DNA of 64,000 nucleotides, taken from positions 83,294 through 147,293 of the forward strand of contig NZ_LMDM01000034.1 in the NCBI RefSeq assembly GCF_001425825.1, read 5' to 3'. Positions 23,424-32,170 of the stretch are shown here, piece after piece (position 1 is the first letter of the stretch; the number at the start of each line of letters is the position of its first letter). The notes beneath the pieces are model-generated. The model made no database searches. It was not told the DNA's origin and saw only the letters and a program-made list of their open reading frames with translations. The position numbers and the translations under genes are program-made. The stretch is from Rhizobacter sp. Root1238. Its GTDB lineage: Bacteria > Pseudomonadota > Gammaproteobacteria > Burkholderiales > Burkholderiaceae_C.

Positions 23424-25094
23424 ATGCGCGTACGCAACGAGAACGGCGGCCTGACGGCGATGGCCGTGGCCGGCACCTACGTGGTGCTGCTGGGCTGGGA
23501 CATGCCCGAGGCGACCCTGCTGGCGCAAGGCGTTCTGGGTTTCGCGGTGCGCAGGCTGCGCGAGCGCGACGGCGAGCGCATCTGGCTGTCGGGCATGAAG
23601 ACCTTCGAGCAGGTCGAACCCTTTCCGGTACCGGGCGAACCGGTGACGAGCTTCCTGCACCCGCTGCAGACCTTCCAGTGGGCCGACTACAGCGCCTCGC
23701 CCGACGAGCGCTACGTCTACACGATCGTCCCGATGGGCGGCGCGCCGGGCGCGCTGGTGCTCGGGCCGGGCGTCGACCTGGCGGTGGCGACCGAGCGTGT
23801 CGACCAGGGCCGGCATGCGGTCTTCTTCAACCGCGGCGCGGTGGCCTCGCAGGAGTACGCGCGGCGCTTCCAGAACCGGCCGCCGGACGACGCCGGGCCG
23901 TCGGCGTTCAACTGGCTGTCGCGCGGGCTGGTCGAAGGCCTGGAGGCCTTCATCGGGCAGGCGGCACAAGGCGATGCGCTGGAGGGCGCGTTCTTCGAGT
24001 TCAAGAGTCCGCGCATCTACACCGCGCTGAAGGCCGCGAAGGCGCGCGGCGCGGCCGTCTCCGTGCTGTACGACGGCGACAGCCAGGGCGAGGGCAACGA
24101 AAAGGCCCTCGAAGGCCAGGGCATGGACGGCATGGTCAAGTCGCGCGAGCACTCCGGCGGCTTCGCGCACAACAAGTTCCTCGTGCTGCGGCAGGGCGGT
24201 GTGCCGAAGCAGGTGTGGACCGGCTCGACCAACCTGAGCGTGAACGGCATGTTCGGCCATTCGAACAATGCCCACATCGTGCGCGACGACGTGATCGCCG
24301 CCCGCTACCACCAGTACTGGCGGCTGCTGGACAGCGACCAGACGCGCAAGCCGACCGCGACGCAGGACGAGGCGCTGTCTCCGCTGCCGGCCGACGGCTC
24401 GCCGCTCGACGCGCTGTTCTCGCCGCGGCTCGGCCTGCAGGCACTCGACTGGTACGCCGGGCTCGCGGCCGGCGCGAAGCGCGGCGTGTTCATGACCTTC
24501 GCGTTCGGCATGAACAGCCGCTTCGTGCCGTCGTACGACAAGACCGACGGGGTGCTGCGCTTCGCGCTGATGGAGAAGAAGGGCACCGGCAAGACCTACA
24601 AGGCGCAGGCCGCCGAGATCGACCGCATCCGCCGGCATCCGAACGTGACGGTGGCGGTGGGCAACCGCGTCGAGCTGAACCTGTTCGACCGCTGGCTCGC
24701 CGAGCTCGACCGCATCGCCGACGAGGCGCACGTGCTGTACGTGCACACGAAGTACATGCTGGTGGACCCGCTCGGCGACGCGCCGACGGTGGTGGTGGGG
24801 TCGGCCAATTTCTCGGCGGCGTCGACCACCGACAACGACGAGAACATGCTGGTGATCCGCGGCGACACCGCGGTGGCCGACATCTACCTCGGCGAGTTCA
24901 TGCGGCTGTTCTCGCACTACGCCTTCCGCGAGTCGCTGCAGTTCAAGGACGCCACCTCGGACGCCAATGCCCTGCTGCGCAAGTACCTGGTGCCGTCGCC
25001 GGACTGGATCCACGGCGGTGGCGGTGCGGGGCAGAGCTACTTCAGGGCAGGGTCGGACCGGGCGCTGCGCAGGTTGTATTTCTCGGGGCAGTAG
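23424..25094 (+). CDS. Phospholipase D-like protein with two HKD-type motifs
   Basis: 556 residues without a clear signal peptide. Motif 1 is HNKFLVLR (His249) followed by TGSTNLS, with Arg where the canonical HxKxxxxD has Asp. Motif 2 is HTKYMLVDP (His441), fully canonical, followed by VGSANFS. Two such halves form one active site in PLD phosphodiesterases, which act on phospholipids or nucleic acids. The N-terminal 180 residues resemble no known domain to me. Its stop is seven bases from the convergent urtE stop. The ATG follows a CTCCGGAGACC site. Confidence 0.82.
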   Translation: MRVRNENGGLTAMAVAGTYVVLLGWDMPEATLLAQGVLGFAVRRLRERDGERIWLSGMKTFEQVEPFPVPGEPVTSFLHPLQTFQWADYSASPDERYVYTIVPMGGAPGALVLGPGVDLAVATERVDQGRHAVFFNRGAVASQEYARRFQNRPPDDAGPSAFNWLSRGLVEGLEAFIGQAAQGDALEGAFFEFKSPRIYTALKAAKARGAAVSVLYDGDSQGEGNEKALEGQGMDGMVKSREHSGGFAHNKFLVLRQGGVPKQVWTGSTNLSVNGMFGHSNNAHIVRDDVIAARYHQYWRLLDSDQTRKPTATQDEALSPLPADGSPLDALFSPRLGLQALDWYAGLAAGAKRGVFMTFAFGMNSRFVPSYDKTDGVLRFALMEKKGTGKTYKAQAAEIDRIRRHPNVTVAVGNRVELNLFDRWLAELDRIADEAHVLYVHTKYMLVDPLGDAPTVVVGSANFSAASTTDNDENMLVIRGDTAVADIYLGEFMRLFSHYAFRESLQFKDATSDANALLRKYLVPSPDWIHGGGGAGQSYFRAGSDRALRRLYFSGQ

Positions 25095-25101
25095 GCGCGG
25101 C

Positions 25102-25794
25102 TCAGATCGACATCCGGTCGCGCACGCCTTCGGCTTCCATGTCCTTCCCGCGCCCGCGCTGGATGATCTCGCCGCGCTCCATCACCAGGTACTGGTCGGC
25201 GAGCTCGGCGGCGAAATCGTAGTACTGCTCCACCAGCACGATGGCCATCGTCTTGCGGTCGGCCAGCATGCGGATCACGCGGCCGATGTCCTTGATGACG
25301 CTCGGCTGGATGCCTTCGGTCGGCTCGTCGAGGATCAGCAGCTTCGGCCCCGCCGCCAGCGCGCGTGCGATGGCCAGTTGCTGCTGCTGGCCGCCCGACA
25401 GGTCGCCGCCGCGGCGATTGATCATCTGCTTGAGCACCGGGAACAGCTCGAACAGCTCGGCCGGCACCGGCGTGCCGCCGCTTTTGTACGCCAGGCCCAT
25501 GCGCAGGTTCTCGTCGACCGTCAGCCGGCCGAAGATCTCGCGGCCCTGCGGCACGTAGCCGACGCCCTTGCGCACCCGGTCGTACGGCGTGTCGTGGGTG
25601 ATGTCGCGGCCGTCGAGCTGGATGCTGCCGGTCTTCACCGGCACCACGCCCATCAGGCTCTTTAGCAGCGTCGTCTTGCCGACGCCGTTGCGGCCGAGCA
25701 CCACGGTCACCTCGCCCAGCTTCGCCTCGAAGGCAAGGTTGCGCAGGATGTGCGAGCCGCCGTAGTACTGGTTGATCCCTTCGACCTTCAGCAT
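25102..25794 (-). CDS. urtE: Urea ABC transporter ATP-binding subunit UrtE
   Basis: 230 residues, LivF-like. Walker A GRNGVGKTT, signature LSGGQQQQLAIARAL, Walker B LLILDEPTEGIQPSVI. It powers urea uptake together with UrtD. Last gene of the urtABCDE operon, three bases after urtD. The QYYGGSHILRN start and the EGIQPSVIKDIG segment are typical of UrtE rather than LivF. Urea import fits the urease genes in the same window. Confidence 0.95.
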   Translation of the reverse strand: MLKVEGINQYYGGSHILRNLAFEAKLGEVTVVLGRNGVGKTTLLKSLMGVVPVKTGSIQLDGRDITHDTPYDRVRKGVGYVPQGREIFGRLTVDENLRMGLAYKSGGTPVPAELFELFPVLKQMINRRGGDLSGGQQQQLAIARALAAGPKLLILDEPTEGIQPSVIKDIGRVIRMLADRKTMAIVLVEQYYDFAAELADQYLVMERGEIIQRGRGKDMEAEGVRDRMSI

Positions 25795-25797
25795 GGT

Positions 25798-26691
25798 TCA
25801 GCGCCCAAGATAAACCTCGACCACCTTGTCGTTGGCCTGCACGTCCGACAGCAGGCCCTCGGCCAGCACGCCGCCTTCGTGCAGCACCGTCACCTTCTTG
25901 CCGTTGCGCCCGTTCTGCGTCAGCGCGCCGACGAACTTCATGTCGTGCTCGACCACCACCAGCGAGTGGTTGCCTTCGAGCGACAGGAACAGCTCGGCGG
26001 TGCGTTCGGTCTCTTCGTCGGTCATGCCGGCCACCGGTTCGTCGAGCAGCAGCAGCTTCGGGTCCTGCATCAGCAGCATGCCGATCTCCAGCCACTGCTT
26101 CTGGCCGTGCGACAGCAGCCCCGCGACGCGCTGCGCGCCTTCCTTCAGGTGGATCAGCGCCAGCATCGCGCCGATGCGGTCGAGCTGCTCGCCGTTCAGG
26201 CGGAAGAACATCGACGAGCGCACGCCGCGGTCGGCCTTCAGCGCGAGCTCCAGGTTCTCGAACACCGTCAGCTGCTCGAACACCGTCGGCTTCTGGAACT
26301 TGCGGCCGACGCCGATCGACGCGATCTCGTTCTCGCGCAGCCGCAGCAGGTCGATTGTGGAGCCGAAGAAGGCCTTGCCGGCATCGGGCCGGGTCTTGCC
26401 GGTGATGACGTCCATCATCGTCGTCTTGCCGGCGCCGTTCGGGCCGATGATGCAGCGCAGCTCGCCGGCGCCGATGTTCAGCGACAGCGCGTTCAGCGCC
26501 TTGAAGCCGTCGAAGCTGACGGTGATGTCGTCCAGGTACAGGATCGCGCCGTGCCGGGTGTCGAGCACGCCTTCCTCGACCACGCGGCCGTAGCTCGCCG
26601 TTCGCCCGCCCGAGGTGCCCGGGCCGCCCTGCTGCCTGTTCGCCAGCGCCTCGCGCACGCGCGCGCCGGCCTCCATCAGTTCGGGCGTCAT
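25798..26691 (-). CDS. urtD: Urea ABC transporter ATP-binding subunit UrtD
   Basis: 297 residues, LivG-like, with a 45-residue N-terminal extension. Walker A GPNGAGKTT, signature LSHGQKQWLEIGMLL (His replacing the usual second Gly, as is common in UrtD), Walker B LLLLDEPVAGMTDEE. The segment SFDGFKALNALSLNIG is characteristic. The start overlaps urtC by four bases. It pairs with UrtE to form the cytoplasmic ATPase heterodimer. Confidence 0.95.
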   Translation of the reverse strand: MTPELMEAGARVREALANRQQGGPGTSGGRTASYGRVVEEGVLDTRHGAILYLDDITVSFDGFKALNALSLNIGAGELRCIIGPNGAGKTTMMDVITGKTRPDAGKAFFGSTIDLLRLRENEIASIGVGRKFQKPTVFEQLTVFENLELALKADRGVRSSMFFRLNGEQLDRIGAMLALIHLKEGAQRVAGLLSHGQKQWLEIGMLLMQDPKLLLLDEPVAGMTDEETERTAELFLSLEGNHSLVVVEHDMKFVGALTQNGRNGKKVTVLHEGGVLAEGLLSDVQANDKVVEVYLGR

Positions 26692-27824
26692 GCCTTCACC
26701 TCATCCTTGCTGCCGCGCTTGAACCGGCGCGCGAGCCCGACGATGCCTTGCGGCAGGAACAGCGTCACCGCGATGAACAGCGCGCCGAGGAAATACAGCC
26801 AGAACTCCGGGAACGCTTGCGTGAACCAGCTTTTTGCGCCGTTGACGAAGAAGGCGCCGACGATCGGCCCGACCAGCGTGCCGCGCCCGCCGACCGCGGC
26901 CCAGATCGCGATCTCGATGCTGGCGGCTGGCGACATCTCGCCCGGGTTGATGATGCCGACCTGCGGCACGTACAGCGCACCGGCAATGCCGCACATCACC
27001 GCCGAGATCACCCAGATGCAGAGCTTGTAGCGCAGCGGGTCGTAGCCGGTGAACATCACGCGGCTCTCGGCGTCGCGGATGGCCTGCAGCACGCGGCCGA
27101 ACTTGCTGCCCACCAGCCAGCGGGACAGCAGGAAGAAGCCGATCAGCGCGACGCCGCTCAGCACGAACAGCGTCATCCGCATCGACGGCGTCGCGATCGG
27201 GTGGCCGAGGATGCGCTTGAAGTCGGTGAAGCCGTTGTTGCCGCCGAAGCCGGTCTCGTTGCGGAAGAACAGCAGCATCGCCGCGTAGGTCATCGCCTGC
27301 GTGATGATCGAGAAGTACACGCCCTTGATGCGCGAGCGGAACGCGAAGAAGCCGAACACGAACGCGAGCAGCCCCGGCACCAGAACGACCAGCAGCAGCG
27401 TGGCGGCAAAGCTGTCGCTGGCCGCCCAGTGCCATGGCAGCGTCTTCCAGTCGAGGAAGACCATGAAGTCCGGCAGGTCGGACTGGTAGTTGCCGTCGCG
27501 CCCGATCTGGCGCATCAGGTACATGCCCATCGCATAGCCGCCGAGCGCGAAGAACACGCCGTGGCCGAGCGACAGGATGCCGGTGTAGCCCCAGATCAGG
27601 TCCATCGCCAGCGCGCAGATCGCGTAGCACATGATCTTGCCGGCCAGGCCGATCGCGTAGTCGCTCAGGTGCAGCGCGCTGTCCTGCGGCACCGCGAGAT
27701 TCAGCGCCGGGGCGACGACCAGCACCGCGACCAGGGCGATGAAGACGCCGCTCCAGGCCTTGATCGACAGCAGCGAGGTCGCCGGCCCGACGGACCGCGG
27801 CGGGGTGGGAAGAACGGCGCTCAT
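26688..27824 (-). CDS. urtC: Urea ABC transporter permease UrtC
   Basis: 378 residues, LivM-like permease with eight to ten membrane helices. Landmarks include LSLGHGVFFALGGYAMGMYLMRQ, RSRIKGVYFSIITQAMTYAA, NETGFGGNNGFTDFK and AVGGRGTLVGPIVGA, all typical of UrtC. Located in the inner membrane with UrtB. It overlaps urtB and urtD by four bases each. The ATG at 27824 gives MSAVLPTPPRSVG. Confidence 0.95.
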   Translation of the reverse strand: MSAVLPTPPRSVGPATSLLSIKAWSGVFIALVAVLVVAPALNLAVPQDSALHLSDYAIGLAGKIMCYAICALAMDLIWGYTGILSLGHGVFFALGGYAMGMYLMRQIGRDGNYQSDLPDFMVFLDWKTLPWHWAASDSFAATLLLVVLVPGLLAFVFGFFAFRSRIKGVYFSIITQAMTYAAMLLFFRNETGFGGNNGFTDFKRILGHPIATPSMRMTLFVLSGVALIGFFLLSRWLVGSKFGRVLQAIRDAESRVMFTGYDPLRYKLCIWVISAVMCGIAGALYVPQVGIINPGEMSPAASIEIAIWAAVGGRGTLVGPIVGAFFVNGAKSWFTQAFPEFWLYFLGALFIAVTLFLPQGIVGLARRFKRGSKDEVKA

Positions 27825-29422
27825 GCTTCGGCACTCCGGCCTTTCATCGCGAAGATGCCCTGCGGCCGCTTCTGGATGAAGATGACGATGAAGACCAGCA
27901 CCATGATCTTCGCGAGCACGGCGCCCTGCCAGCCTTCGAGCAGCTTGTTCAGCACGCCCAGGCCGAGCGCCGCGTAGACGGTGCCGGCCAGCTGGCCGAC
28001 GCCGCCGAGCACGACCACCATGAACGAGTCGACGATGTAGCCCTGCCCGAGGTCGGGCCCGACGTTCCCGATCTGCGACAGCGCGCAGCCGGCCAGCCCG
28101 GCGATGCCGGAGCCGAGTGCGAATGCGCAGGTGTCGATGCGCGCGGTGTTGACGCCCATGCAGGCGGCCATGCGGCGGTTCTGCGTGACGCCGCGCACGA
28201 ACAGCCCGAGCCGGGTGTGCGCGATCAGCAGTGCGACGCCGGCCAGCACCAGCACCGCGAACGCGAGGATCGCGATGCGGTTGAACGGCAGCGTCAGGTT
28301 GCTCAGCACCTCGACACCGCCGGACAGCCACGACGGGTTCTCGACCTGCACGTTCTGCGCACCGAAGAGCGAGCGCACGCCCTGCATCAGCACCAGGCTG
28401 ATGCCCCAGGTGGCCAGCAGCGTCTCGAGCGGGCGACCGTACAGCCAGCGGATCACGCTGCGTTCGAGCACCGCGCCGACCAGCGCGGCGGCCAGGAACG
28501 ACGCGGGGATCGCGACGATCACGTAGGCGTCGAACAGGCCCGGCAGGTGCGACTTGAAGAGGTTCTGCACCACGTACGTTGCATACGCGCCGATCATCAT
28601 CAGCTCGCCGTGCGCCATGTTGATCACGCCCATCAGCCCGTAGGTGATGGCCAGGCCGAGTGCGACCAGCAGCAGGATGCTGCCGAGGCTGACGCCGGTG
28701 AACAGCACGCCGAGCCGTTCGCCCCACGCGAGGCGCGCATCGATCGCGCCGAGTGCGATGCCGAGCTGGCTGCGGATGTCGACCTCGGTCTCGCCGCCGT
28801 CGGCCGCTGGCTTCAGGCGCTCGAGGATCAGGGTCTTGGTGGCCGGCGTCAGGCTGCCGGCGAGTGCGCGGGCGGCCTCCATGCGCTTGCCGGTGTCGTT
28901 CGACGACACCAGGATCGCGGCGCGAACCTGCGTCAGCTGTTCCTTCAGCGCGGCGTCCTGTTCGGCGGCGAGCGCCTTCTCGATCAGCGGCAGGCGGCCT
29001 TCATCGGCCTCTTCCTTCAGCGCCTTGATCGCGGCGCGGCGCTCGCCGAGGTCGCTGGAAAAGAGCTTCAGCGCCGCCAGCGCACCTTCGAGCTCGCGGC
29101 GCATCTGGTTGCTGTTGACGAGGTCTTCCGCGCCGTCGGGAAGCCTGGCCTCGGTACCGGTCGCGGCATCGCTCGCCTTGTCGCCGCGCACGACGAAGAC
29201 CTTGTCGCCGGCGAGTTTCACCGCGTCGTCCAGCATCGCCCGCACGAACGCGGCGAGCCCGTCGTCGCCACGGGCGAGCGAGGCCTGCAGCGCGGCGATG
29301 CGCTCTTCGTTCTCGCCCTTCGCGAGGGCCAGGGCCTGCGACGGCGTCAGCGCGTGGACCGCGCCGAACGACAGGCCGAGCAGCAAGGCGACCAGCCAGC
29401 GGCGTGCATGCATGGGAAGCAT
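27821..29422 (-). CDS. urtB: Urea ABC transporter permease UrtB
   Basis: 533 residues from the chosen ATG at 29422; a second ATG three codons later (29413) is equally possible. A signal sequence (WLVALLLGLSFGAVHAL) and a soluble region of about 200 residues precede the LivH-like permease core with GLMGVINMAHGELMMIGAY, GRPLETLLATWGISL and GVGQLAGTVYAALGLGVLN. The long N-terminal extension is normal for UrtB. It begins 83 bases after urtA with a strong stem-loop in the gap. Confidence 0.93.
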   Translation of the reverse strand: MLPMHARRWLVALLLGLSFGAVHALTPSQALALAKGENEERIAALQASLARGDDGLAAFVRAMLDDAVKLAGDKVFVVRGDKASDAATGTEARLPDGAEDLVNSNQMRRELEGALAALKLFSSDLGERRAAIKALKEEADEGRLPLIEKALAAEQDAALKEQLTQVRAAILVSSNDTGKRMEAARALAGSLTPATKTLILERLKPAADGGETEVDIRSQLGIALGAIDARLAWGERLGVLFTGVSLGSILLLVALGLAITYGLMGVINMAHGELMMIGAYATYVVQNLFKSHLPGLFDAYVIVAIPASFLAAALVGAVLERSVIRWLYGRPLETLLATWGISLVLMQGVRSLFGAQNVQVENPSWLSGGVEVLSNLTLPFNRIAILAFAVLVLAGVALLIAHTRLGLFVRGVTQNRRMAACMGVNTARIDTCAFALGSGIAGLAGCALSQIGNVGPDLGQGYIVDSFMVVVLGGVGQLAGTVYAALGLGVLNKLLEGWQGAVLAKIMVLVFIVIFIQKRPQGIFAMKGRSAEA

Positions 29423-29454
29423 CGAGGGAAATCCGTCCTGCTCAGATTCGACAA

Positions 29455-29479
29455 GGGCCACCCGGTCGCCGGGTGGCCC
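29455..29479 (-). terminator. Stem-loop between urtA and urtB
   Basis: GGGCCACCCGG (29455-29465) pairs perfectly with CCGGGTGGCCC (29469-29479) across a three-base loop. On the minus strand it follows urtA and is followed by TTGTCG, so it is a partial terminator or mRNA-stabilising hairpin. Such elements let the periplasmic binding protein be made in excess over the permease genes. Confidence 0.75.
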
Positions 29480-29505
29480 GTTTCTCGGGTCAGCGGTTCA
29501 GCCGA

Positions 29506-30780
29506 TCACGACTTCTTCTCGGGCTCGTCCTTCTTCTTGTCGTTGCCTTCGATGTACGGGCTCCACGGCTTGGCCTTCACCGGGGCGGGGGTCTTCCAGA
29601 CCACGTTGAACTGGCCGTCGGCCTTCACTTCGCCGATGAACACCGGCTTGTGCAGGTGGTGGTTCTTCGCGTCCATCGTCGACACGAAGCCGCCCGGGGC
29701 CGGGAAGGTCTGGCCGGCCATCGCGGCGATGACCTTGTCGGTGTCGGTGCTGCCGGCCTTCTTGACCGCCTGCGCCCACATGTGGATGCCGATGTAGGTG
29801 GCTTCCATCGGGTCGTTGGTCAGCGGCTTGTCGGCACCCGGCAGGTTCTTCGCCTTCGCGTACTCGGCCCACTGCTTCTTGAAGGCGTCGTTGGTCGGGT
29901 TCTTGATCGACATGAAGTAGTTCCATGCCGCGAGGTGGCCGACCAGCGGCTTGGTGTCGACGCCGCGCAGTTCTTCTTCGCCGACCGAGAAGGCCACGAC
30001 CGGCACGTCGGTCGCCTTCAGGCCCTGGTTGCCGAGTTCCTTGTAGAACGGCACGTTCGAATCGCCGTTGATCGTCGAGATGACGGCGGTCTTGCCGCCG
30101 GCCGAGAACTTCTTGACGTCGGCGACGATGGTCTGGTAATCGCTGTGGCCGAACGGCGTGTACTTCTCGTCGATGTCGCTGTCCTTCACGCCCTTGCTCT
30201 TCAGGAAGGCGCGCAGGATCTTGTTGGTGGTGCGCGGGTAGACGTAGTCGGTGCCGAGCAGCACGAAGCGCTTGGCGCCGCCGCCGGCCTTGCTCATCAG
30301 GTATTCGACCGCCGGGATGGCCTGCTGGTTGGGCGCCGCGCCGGTGTAGAACACGTTCTTGCTGAGTTCTTCGCCTTCGTACTGCACCGGGTAGAACAGC
30401 AGGCCGTTGAGTTCCTCGACGACCGGCAGCACCGACTTGCGCGACACGCTGGTCCAGCAGCCGAACATCACCGCGACCTTGTCCTGGCTGATCAGCTGCT
30501 TGGCCTTCTCGGCGAACAGCGGCCAGTTGGAGGCCGGGTCGACGACGACGGGTTCGAGCTGCTTGCCGAGCACGCCGCCCTTGGCGTTGATTTCGGCGAT
30601 CGTCATCAGCGCCGTGTCCTTCAGCACGGTCTCCGAGATCGCCATCGTGCCCGACAGCGAGTGCAGGATGCCGACCTTGATGGTGTCGGCGGCCTGCGCG
30701 AACAGCGGCAGGCCGAGGGCGGCGACGCCGAGCGACACGGCGCTCAGCGACGCGGCGAAATTGCGGCGGGATGACTTCAT
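29506..30780 (-). CDS. urtA: Urea ABC transporter substrate-binding protein UrtA
   Basis: 424 residues with a signal peptide (MKSSRRNFAASLSAVSLGV to about AQAAD) that has an RR pair. The mature protein is a type I periplasmic-binding fold with VGILHSLSGTMAISET, FGCWTSVSRKSVLPV and LLFYPVQYEGEE, the diagnostic UrtA sequences. First gene of urtABCDE. The upstream 195 bases are shared with the divergent ATPase gene. The operon is probably controlled by nitrogen status, but no convincing NtrC or sigma-54 site was seen. Confidence 0.96.
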   Translation of the reverse strand: MKSSRRNFAASLSAVSLGVAALGLPLFAQAADTIKVGILHSLSGTMAISETVLKDTALMTIAEINAKGGVLGKQLEPVVVDPASNWPLFAEKAKQLISQDKVAVMFGCWTSVSRKSVLPVVEELNGLLFYPVQYEGEELSKNVFYTGAAPNQQAIPAVEYLMSKAGGGAKRFVLLGTDYVYPRTTNKILRAFLKSKGVKDSDIDEKYTPFGHSDYQTIVADVKKFSAGGKTAVISTINGDSNVPFYKELGNQGLKATDVPVVAFSVGEEELRGVDTKPLVGHLAAWNYFMSIKNPTNDAFKKQWAEYAKAKNLPGADKPLTNDPMEATYIGIHMWAQAVKKAGSTDTDKVIAAMAGQTFPAPGGFVSTMDAKNHHLHKPVFIGEVKADGQFNVVWKTPAPVKAKPWSPYIEGNDKKKDEPEKKS

Positions 30781-30941
30781 GGACGATCGCTCCTGTGGGT
30801 TGGTGCTGCGGAGGTTACGGAGCGGGGAGCGTTCGAGGAATACGACAGATGGCGTAGGGCCGTTGTTCTGCGCCTGCGAAGGCAACTCCTCGGGAGAGGG
30901 AAAAGACCGCAGTGGCCGACGAATCTGCGCACGTTCATGCT

Positions 30942-30972
30942 TGTAAATTGAGCGGTCACCGCTCAAAATACA
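30942..30972. promoter_or_regulatory. Near-perfect palindrome at the start of the DUF4143 ATPase gene
   Basis: The core TTGAGCGGT (30948-30956) mirrors ACCGCTCAA (30958-30966) across one base. The symmetry extends to TGTA/TACA at the ends, giving 15-base arms with two mismatches. It ends three bases before the ATG at 30976, where AAGG is the only ribosome site, so a bound protein would block transcription and a folded RNA would block translation. Confidence 0.7.
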
Positions 30973-30975
30973 AGG

Positions 30976-32148
30976 ATGTTTGAACGCCATCTCATGGCCT
31001 CCCTGCGGGAGAGGCTGACATTCTTCCCCGGCGTCGTGATCACCGGTCCCAGGCAGGTCGGCAAGACGACGCTGGCGCGCGCGGTGGCGGCCGAGCACGA
31101 GAACGCGCTGTTCCTCGACCTCGAACGCGCTGCCGACCGCGCTCAACTGGAACGGCCGGAGCTCTTCTTTCCTCGCCATCGGGAGCGCCTCGTCGTGCTC
31201 GACGAAGTGCAGCACGTGCCCGATCTGTTCAGCGCCCTGCGTCCGGAGATCGACGCCGACCGCAGGCCCGGCCGTTTCCTGCTGTTGGGCTCGGCCTCGG
31301 GTCCGCTGATGCAGCAGAGTGCCGAGTCGCTCGCCGGCCGCGTCAGCTACCTGGAATTGACACCCCTGCTCGCCTCCGAAGTGTTTCCCGCCGGGCCCAC
31401 CGAACTGGCGGGCCTGCAGAACCTGTGGTCGCGCGGTGGCTTTCCGATGAGCCATGCCGCGCCCAGCGAAGCGCTCTCCTTCACCTGGCGCCAGGATTTC
31501 ATCCAGACATTTCTCCAGCGCGACCTGCCGCAATGGGGCGTGACCATTCCTGCCGAAACATTGCATCGCTTCTGGCGCATGCTCGCCCACCTGCAGGGCC
31601 AGCTCTTCAACGCCTCGCAGCTGGGCTTGTCGCTGGGCGGCGTCGCACACACCACGGTGACACGCTACCTCGCATTGTTGAGCGACGCGATGATGGTGCG
31701 CCGGCTGGAGCCGCATCTGGCCAACGTCGGCAAGCGGCTCGTCAAGTCGCCGAAGGTGTACATCCGCGACAGCGGACTGGTGCATGCATTGCTCAACATC
31801 GCCAGCATCGACGACCTGCAGGGACATCCCATCGTCGGAGCTTCCTGGGAAGGCTTCGTGCTGGAACAGGTGCGCGCCCACGCGCCGGTCGGCAGCGAAC
31901 TCGGCTTCTACCGCACGGTGGCCGGCAGCGAGCTCGACCTGGTCGTTTCGACCGGCAAGCGGCTGCTGGGTTTCGAGGTGAAGTTCTCGGCATCGCCCAC
32001 GGTGACCCGCGGTTTCTGGCAGTCACTCGAGGACCTGGGGGTCGACAAAGGCTACGTGATCGCTCCCGTCGAGCGCCGCTACCCGCTGGCCGACAACGTC
32101 GAGGTGATTCCGCCCGGGGACATTCCGGGCGTCTTGCCGCGTGGGTGA
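30976..32148 (+). CDS. AAA ATPase with DUF4143 domain
   Basis: 390 residues. The N-terminal AAA_14 domain has Walker A TGPRQVGKTTLARAV and Walker B LVVLDEVQ. The C-terminal DUF4143 part contains LFNASQLGLSLGGVAHTTVTRYL (winged-helix-like) and the nuclease-fold-like GSELDLVVSTGKRLLGFEVKFS with a D-x(n)-E-x-K arrangement. Exact function of this widespread family is unknown; they are found in mobile and defence-associated settings. It stands alone between urtA and a response regulator. Base composition is slightly lower in GC than its neighbours. Confidence 0.9.
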   Translation: MFERHLMASLRERLTFFPGVVITGPRQVGKTTLARAVAAEHENALFLDLERAADRAQLERPELFFPRHRERLVVLDEVQHVPDLFSALRPEIDADRRPGRFLLLGSASGPLMQQSAESLAGRVSYLELTPLLASEVFPAGPTELAGLQNLWSRGGFPMSHAAPSEALSFTWRQDFIQTFLQRDLPQWGVTIPAETLHRFWRMLAHLQGQLFNASQLGLSLGGVAHTTVTRYLALLSDAMMVRRLEPHLANVGKRLVKSPKVYIRDSGLVHALLNIASIDDLQGHPIVGASWEGFVLEQVRAHAPVGSELGFYRTVAGSELDLVVSTGKRLLGFEVKFSASPTVTRGFWQSLEDLGVDKGYVIAPVERRYPLADNVEVIPPGDIPGVLPRG

Positions 32149-32170
32149 GGAACCGGCCACGCGCAGTCCC

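Noticed and set aside
30860-30900. Possible sigma-54 site upstream of urtA on the minus strand
   Set aside because: GG and GC spacing fits but the rest of the consensus does not; likely chance.
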